Part shown: one piece after another, positions 57,751 to 64,000 of the stretch
Numbering within the stretch: the stretch's first letter is position 1
Layout of the letters: each line of letters begins with the position of its first letter
Source: Sinelater perroti
Lineage: Eukaryota; Arthropoda; Insecta; Coleoptera; Elateridae
NCBI GenBank assembly: GCA_036346155.1
Contig: JARFIY010000024.1
Span: 20,698,501 to 20,762,500 of the forward strand
Direction of reading: 5' to 3'
DNA length: 64,000 nt
Notes under the pieces: model-generated
Told to the model about the DNA's origin: nothing
The model's database searches: none
What the model saw: only the letters and a program-made list of their open reading frames with translations
Program-made: the position numbers and the translations under genes

Positions 57751-58990
57751 CAGGGTCGGTATTTTAAGTAATAAGAATATTTTTGTCCCGACGCGAATAT
57801 ACCTTAGAGGGCGCTGGGACCGTTTGTAGTTGGTAGAGGGGGGTTTGACCTTGAATACGCTCCAAGCGGCAGTCGTCTGCTGGCTTCCATTGAGGCATGA
57901 TCTCGCGCGGCGCGGACGTTTGCAAAGAAGTGTGTGCAGCAAAGCATTGAACAGCGTTACGCAATCAAATTTTGTGTTCCCTTGGAAAATCTGATACATC
58001 AACGCTGGAAATGTTTCGGCAAGCGTACGACAGTAAAAGCTTATTACAAGCTCAAGTTTTCAGGTGGCACAAAATATTTAAAGAAGGCCGGGAAAGCGTG
58101 GACGACGAACCCCGCACAGGTCGCCCGTCAACCTCAAGTAGTGGAAACAACGAACAACGTGTGGGAAATTTGCTAAACTCGGACCGGCGTTTAAGTATTC
58201 GTTTTATCGCGGATAAGCTAGGAATCGATAAAATGGTTGTTCACAAAATCATCGTCGAGCATCTTGGGATGAGGAAGATTTGCGCCAAGCTCGCCCCGAA
58301 AGTTTTGACGAACGAGCAAATGCAAAACCATGAGGCCGTTTCGAAAGATCTTTTGGAACGCATTGAAGAAAACCCTCAGTTTTTTGACAATGTCATTGCC
58401 GGAGATGAAAGTTAGATCTTTGAATACGACCCTGAGACAAAACGGCACAATCGCCTCGACCAAAAGAAGCTCGCATGTCCAAGTCCAGAATCAAAGCAAT
58501 GCTGATTGTGTTTTTCGACAAGAAAGGTGTGGTCCACTTGGAATTTGTGCCTGAACGACAGACAGTCAATGGTGCCTTCTACGTTAAAGTGTCAAAAAGA
58601 TTGAAGAGACGGGTCAACCGAGTGCTACCAGATTGGGAGCTCCATCGTGACAATCCGCCATGTCACACCTACTTCGTGGTTACAGAGTACCTGACGAGAA
58701 ATGGCATCACAACGATTCCTCAGCCTCCCTATAGCCCCGACGTTGCCCCTGCAGACTTTTTCTTCTTTTCCAGAGTGAAAACCGCCCTCAAAGGACGCCA
58801 CCACGGAACCTTGGATGCTGTCAAAGCGGCTTGCACGCGTGCTCTGGAAGATGTTTCAGTTGCTAACTTTCAAGGAGCGTACGAAGTGTGGAAAACTCGC
58901 CTGCAGAAGTGTGTTGACGCTCAAGGAGCATACTTTGAAGACAGGCAATATCAGCACACCTAATCGACGATTCTAGAACAACTTGTTCCA
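57751..58990 (+). mobile_element. Mariner element lacking a visible right terminus
   Basis: The left end after TATATA reads CAGGGTCGGTATTTTAAG, typical of a mariner-type terminal repeat. An almost complete transposase reading follows. I could not find a matching inverted repeat after the stop at about 58963, so the right end is lost or strongly diverged. Confidence 0.75.
57934..58963 (+). pseudogene. Mariner transposase with one frameshift and damaged first-Asp region
   Basis: The N-terminus (SIEQRYAIKFCVPL) shifts frame near 57980 into SDTSTLEMFRQAYDSKSL and a long frame with RWHKIFKEGRESVDDEPRTG and RLSIRFIADKLGIDKMVV. It reaches VIAGDES at 58415, where the expected Trp codon is TAG. After about 60 bases of damaged reading the frame at 58475-58963 continues with SRIKAMLIVFFDKKGVVHLE, LHRDNPPCHT (second catalytic Asp) and YSPDVAPADFFFF (third). 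The D34D spacing is kept and all three catalytic Asp are present. This is one of the better-preserved transposases in the window, but it cannot be translated as one protein. Confidence 0.9.
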
Positions 58991-59479
58991 CTCGCGTAAT
59001 TATGGTTTCAGTCCGGCTAGTTCGTAACCGATACTGCTTCGGTTTATTGTCACACAACTCTCGACTTTTTTTAACTTTCGTACCCACGATCGAAAATTTT
59101 TAAAATCCGTAATGCCTTCACGGCATGTCTCGCTCAATTAGCGATAAATTTCGTTATGCGTTTTACCTTAGAACTGGAACGCACCTGGTAGTGTCAAATG
59201 CAACCAAGAACTTGGTTGTAATTAATTCTGTATTTTTCGTACAATTTCGACCTAATAATTTCCTTTCGTTTTCTCCAGTCAAAGATTTTTTAGAAGAAAT
59301 GCAAAATGATCTATTTAAAATCGGGATACTGAATGATATAGATAAAATAATTGAAAGTCTTGGCTCTTCTTATGCAAAAGTGAATTTATATTTTTATTTT
59401 TATGTGTTAAGTTGAATAACCATAGATCATTGTTAAAAATTTATATAATTTTATAATGCCATTAGCTTATTATACTGAA
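58991..59479. other. Unassigned stretch
   Basis: A 96-codon frame at 59125-59415 resembles nothing I know and has no neighbouring splice or promoter support. I do not call it a gene. Confidence 0.4.
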
Positions 59480-60680
59480 TGGCATCTGGTAAGCAAACAT
59501 GCCGCGCGAGATTTGTGCTGCGCGTCGTGTAATAAACCACATCGCGAGGCTGCAATTCTTTGCATACATGGACTCGCTGTTTCCCCGCGATTACCTAATG
59601 CTTGCTAAATGAAAATGACCAGCAACCCGTACTTTGAGCACAGGTACTCATTGATTTAAACAACCATTCCTGGTTACATAAATACGCGTGCAGATGCAGA
59701 AGACGGTTCTGAAATTACCATAATAAAACACCGCATTAAACACAAATGTACATCGTGGCAATATTTACAGTCGCGAATAGGCTGGATGTGGCTTTAACGG
59801 GGCGCGTTTAATATATCGTAAATGCCCTGTTATTGTAGATGACTCTGTAGATCCGCACGGCTGAGGCGGGATGGGCATCGAGATCTACGCTGTCGCATTT
59901 CGCCGAGCTCCTCGAGACGATCCCGGAGCGCAGAGCAAACGTTCGGGAATTCTACATGGTAGAAGATATAAATTTCTAAATTCCACGGTAGATATATGGA
60001 AGTGTATGGGATATTATTTAGTATAGTTACTAAGTAATGTTTGCCGTAAAAAATAAATTATCGTGATTTACGGTCACCATTAACGCTGTCCTGCACTATA
60101 AGCCCAGTGGAGATACCATTATAATCCTATAAGTATAATATATCTATATAAACATAACGAGGATTTACCGATCCAAAACTGCTTTCAAATGCTAAACAAA
60201 CGGCCTCGAAGTGCGGCGGTCGTGAATTATGCGAAAAATGCGCCGCAGATCGGACGCGCCGCGCACGCAAAAATGGTAATTCCATATTCGCTTCCTATTT
60301 GCAGAGTAAAAGCCAAAAGGAAGAGTCGCTACTGCATGAGCCTGCAACAAAGCGGCTCCGGAATAATAACAGAGCCGAGAATGACTTTGATTGCACACAG
60401 CTCAAGTGCTGCTACCGGAAAATTACACTTCGTCGCTCGGAAACAATAAATTAAGGGAGAAATTTGCCTATGCGGCAGTATTTCAGCCCGATCGGGATTT
60501 TCGTGTTCGCCGCGACAAGGTTTATTCATCAGGGGCCCTGCTGGCCCGTAATATCCTAATCAGCATAACGTTATTAATTAACATTTAACTTTAATGGCTG
60601 GGACGGCCATCTGAATGCAAAGGAGCGGCAATTAATATTTAGCCACCGGTAAAACGCGCCGGCGTAAAAAAGCAAGAAAG
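59480..60680. promoter_or_regulatory. Candidate distal regulatory island(s)
   Basis: Two GC-elevated pieces (about 59480-59960 and 60180-60680) in AT-rich DNA. Motifs include GTAATAAACCACATCGCG near 59529, GTTATTAATTAACATT near 60570, GACGGCCATCTG near 60603 (GCCAT core) and GGCAATTAATATTTAGCC near 60627. Open frames on both strands look like by-products of composition. Enhancer function is inferred only. Confidence 0.35.
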
Positions 60681-60689
60681 CGAAACATC

Positions 60690-61084
60690 TTAGGTAGCAG
60701 AAATAAATTTTGGAAAACTGTCTGCCTGTTCGATTAGTGCTTTTGTGCAAAACTTTTGCCCATATACAAGCTGAGTTACGTCTGTTACATATGTCAAGTT
60801 TAAAAAGCATTAAGACAAAGGCAAAGTTCTTTAAATATAAGTACATACATTGATAAACCGTTAAGCATTGCTTGTATATTTAATTCCTATCATTCATCAG
60901 TTCAATTATAGACATTGAATAGAATAATTTAGTTTGCAACATTAAATTTTTTTATTTCTTTGTTTTTCTTTAATGTGCTCATGGCTTAAGCTTCATAAAT
61001 TTTAATAGAATTTATGTACGATATTGCAGATAATATAACATTAATTATTCATTATTGAGATACATACGCAAGGTCTTATTACTG
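60690..61084. other. Unassigned AT-rich stretch
   Basis: Nothing recognised. Confidence 0.5.
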
Positions 61085-62375
61085 CACAGACTCACTTACT
61101 CTATCTTCCCACGTGATTTGGGGTTCCTGGGTTTTCAGCCCCTAACTCCCAACGCTTCGGTGACATCTTATATACTGTGGTTGGACTGTTTCACAGATCG
61201 ACCTCGCACTGCCTTATGGGGGTAAAACTTTTGGGCGCTTGCGACGGGCGCCTCTCTCGACCTTGTAATTGTACAGCCCACGGATTGCTGGATGTCTGTG
61301 GTCTTGGATGTTGGCATGAAGTCCTAGATGCTTGACATGCTAGCATCGCTGTGTATGGTGGTATTGCGAACATACCACGGAGTGTCAAAGATGGTCCGAA
61401 GGGCCTGGTTCTAAACCTCCTGGAGTTTGTTCACGTGGATCTTTGTTGCACAGCATAAACTTACCTCATAGTCGGTTGATGACTGTCTTGTGCAGGAGTA
61501 GCTTGTTGATTACAACATTCTCTTGTTGAGGTGCAGTAAGCTGTCTAAGGCTTGGTGGGCTGCCTTGGTTTGCGTGACCATGCTCTCCACGTGAACTCAC
61601 TAGGTAAGCTTCTTGTCAAGCGTCGCTTTGAGGTACCTTTCCTCTTCAGGGTATATCTTGTCTAAAGATATTGATATTTTGATGTCACCGCGTCATCTAA
61701 GTTTTTTTTTTGGTGAATAGGACTGCCGCGCTCTTCTCAGGGTTGATCGAGCTCCTCTTGCACATGTCGTACTGACAGAGAGGGCTTCAGTGAGCTTGAG
61801 AAGACCGCCGTGTTGTCTGCGAACTGGGCCATTGTCGTGGAGAGCGTCATTGGGATATCCCGCAAATACAGGTTAAAAGAACGGGGGACAACATAGAGCT
61901 TTGGGAGACGCCGGCTCAAAGATGCTTCTCCAATGACTTCACGCCCCTAAACTTGATACGGAACCTCCGGCCGGACAGGAAGAACCGGACCAATTGGATG
62001 TTGTCGGAAGCCATCTTATAGAAGAGGCCGTGATACCCTATCGAATGCCTTGGCCACATCAAGGAAGGGCGCAGCTATAAACTGCTTCTTGGAGAAGCTT
62101 TCGGTGATTTTCTCTACCACCAGAAGAAATTGTTGGATAGTGGAGCGGCCGTGGCGGAACCCGAACTGATTGTCCGGAAGGAGTTCGAGTTCCTCGACCG
62201 CTGTCCTGAGACGATGGTGAAGAATTTGATCTACCAGTTTCCCCAGATACAGCAGAAGGCTAATCGGTCGATAGTCCTGGAGGAACGTGTTTGACTTCCC
62301 AGCTACCTTCCACAGGCTCGGTAGAGCAGGCGTAGGACAGCGTTGGCAATGGAGACAAAATTGCAATACTTATAC
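61085..62375 (-). mobile_element. Jockey/R1-type LINE fragment, - strand
   Basis: The 5' end is truncated within the RT. Minus-strand blocks in order are: NTFLQDYRPISLLLYLGKLV, LLPDNQFGFRHGRSTIQQ and APFLDVAKAFDRVSRPLL (frame 62366-62016); FADNTAVFSSS at 61823-61791; FDTPWYVRNTTIHSD near 61400-61360; and a C-terminal fragment at 61388-61191. The GC-rich codon use differs from the AT-rich LINEs elsewhere, suggesting a different family or a younger copy. Confidence 0.8.
62016..62366 (-). pseudogene. LINE reverse transcriptase fragment
   Basis: A 116-codon frame covers RT fingers and palm blocks (YRPISLL, QFGFRHGRSTIQQ, FLDVAKAFDRV). The catalytic box follows downstream in another frame as FADN, with the second Asp changed to Asn (GAC to AAC). 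Confidence 0.8.
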
Positions 62376-64000
62376 ACAACGAACTAATGGTACAGTTAAT
62401 TAATAAAAAAAATCATATGCGTATTAAAACAACTTTGTGCGTCATCAAGTTGAAGTAATAAAAAACTGTAAAAACTTTATGTTTGTAACCTTTAATCTCA
62501 CTTTTTAATAAAGGAATTTTAAATTTTTGCACTTTAATTTCAGAACCAATATTTAAGGGAATTTTAATAATTAAATCCAATAAAAACTATGACGGCTTAA
62601 GTTAATCCATGAAAAACAGTTTGGAAACGTAAACTTAAATTCAATTTTTAGAAATGAAGAAGACAGGTAAAAACTGCTCAATAGGTTAACGACATGTTAG
62701 GTACAATACTAAACGCTAATAAAACAATTAAGAAACATTATCTGTTGAAATATACATTTGTAAGACTTTGCCCTTTGGGAAAATAACATTTATTCTTAAT
62801 TTATTAAAATAGAAAAAACAATTATAAGAAGAAATCGAGCACTACGTATCGAATCTTTTTATTTTTGTCGAAAAAGTTGAAATAAAGAGGGTACCTTTTG
62901 TGTTTAAAAAATGTAAATACACAAATACGCTTAACGTTTGTTTAAGAAACATTTTTTGTCAGAAGCTGAAAATACATTTTCTATTTCAATTTTAATACAT
63001 CTTGCATTTAAAACGTAACTGTATGTTAAAGAGTACCTTATAGTTATAATACGTGTAAAGCAATTCACTTTTTCAAGTTATATATCGTTTACACTGAAAG
63101 GTGTGTGCGCATCCCTTTAAAACTGTGTTGCCACATTCTCCTAACTTACATTTTAACTAATGACTCGATACTGCGCTTTTAGGACCTATCAAATGTAAAG
63201 AAAAAACCAAAAATCAAATACTCATAGTAGTTTGAATGATTTTGAAATAATCTTTTCTGTATCATAAGGAATCTCTTATTACTCAAGGTTGTGGCTCTTC
63301 CTACTTAAATCAATAAGCCCGGCTACGATAGCAAGTCTCTCTTGGAATTTGCATAACTGATTTGCATATCTTAAAAATTATTAGAAATAAAAACGTAGCT
63401 GTGTACTGCAAAATGAGCTTTAATTAATGACAGGTTTGCAGAGAATAAAATGTAAAATTTATATTACATAGTTAAATGGTGTTGAATACACTGCATATAG
63501 CTCAATGCTACAATTACAAGTAAAATTACATTTGAGAAAACTGTCTCTAGATAAATCTAAATATCATTTACTTGTGATATAGTTTGTGGTCTGACAGCTG
63601 ACATACAAAAGATTTTCTTTGTCTAATTTTAACTTTGTCACTAATTCAAATGAAAAAAAAAATTAATTAAAGTATATCCAGATTAGACTTACATAAAATA
63701 AATTTATCAGTACTCGGTCGAACAAGAAGCAAGCGGGGGGCAGTTTTTTAAATAAATATAGAGATGTTTAATTCTAAACTTATTATTTCTATTAACGATT
63801 TGAAAATGCATTTTTAATTTTTTCAAATTTAAACCAAGCAAAACTGTTTTTCAAAGTATGCAATTTTATTTAATAAATAACTTGTTTTATGAACTGAACT
63901 ACAAAAAGACGCGTATGTTCACTAATTTTTTGCTTTTTATATTTATAATCTGAAAATATTTAAAAAATATTAACATTCAGTAAATAATGCGAATTATAAA
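62376..64000. other. Unassigned AT-rich stretch to the window end
   Basis: Nothing recognised on either strand. Confidence 0.5.

Noticed and set aside
59125..59415. 96-codon frame
   Set aside because: No recognisable domain, no splice or promoter context, AT-rich codons; likely chance.

Overview
The window looks like insect genomic DNA. The only cellular gene I can support is a member of the knirps nuclear-receptor family (kni / knrl / eagle, NR0A), a group known from arthropods. The rest is AT-rich sequence packed with decayed insect-type transposons: Jockey and other LINEs, mariner/Tc1, copia, hAT, Mutator-like and Helitron elements and tRNA-derived SINEs. The species cannot be read from the sequence.

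Gene region (1-14.4 kb). The knirps-family gene runs on the + strand. A short exon (1212-1289) encodes the first zinc finger up to the P-box. An intron of 11,675 bp follows, and a GC-rich exon (12965-13777) encodes the second finger, the knirps box, a glutamine run and a C-terminus with two CtBP-type motifs (PIDLS, PIDLT). The joined protein has 296 residues. A poly(A) signal lies at 14343. The intron holds a Tc1/IS630-like transposase remnant, a Jockey endonuclease remnant, a TA-flanked inverted-repeat element, and GC-elevated islands that may be enhancers.

Downstream region (14.4-64 kb). I see no further host gene. GC-elevated islands with homeodomain-type TAATTA cores at about 14.4-15.1, 32.2-32.9, 51.5-51.8 and 59.5-60.7 kb are the best candidates for cis-regulatory DNA of the knirps locus. 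Between them lie: a LINE (16.8-18.4); a SINE (19.5); a nested complex at 19.9-29.1 kb (a + strand Jockey split by a Mutator-like element, itself split by a - strand Jockey, with a mariner inserted near the Jockey 3' end); a Helitron remnant (30.2-31.8); an inverted SINE copy (33.2); a - strand LINE tract (33.5-38.1) holding an unclassified repeat; a copia element with both LTRs and a 5-bp target duplication (38.1-42.5); a LINE (43.2-45.5); a mariner (45.6-46.9); a LINE (47.5-51.1) carrying a SINE and a DUF4817-type DNA transposon; a CGGBP1-like hAT with a duplicated 3' end (53.5-55.4); a SINE (55.9); a Tc1-like remnant (56.3-57.1); a mariner (57.8-59.0); and a Jockey/R1-type LINE (61.1-62.4).

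All transposon coding regions carry stops, frameshifts, deletions or lost catalytic residues. I saw no undescribed protein system, CRISPR array, rRNA or functional tRNA. The strongest items for follow-up are the candidate regulatory islands, the nested-element history, the unclassified 35.5-36.2 kb repeat, and the repeated Asp-to-Asn changes in reverse transcriptase catalytic boxes.
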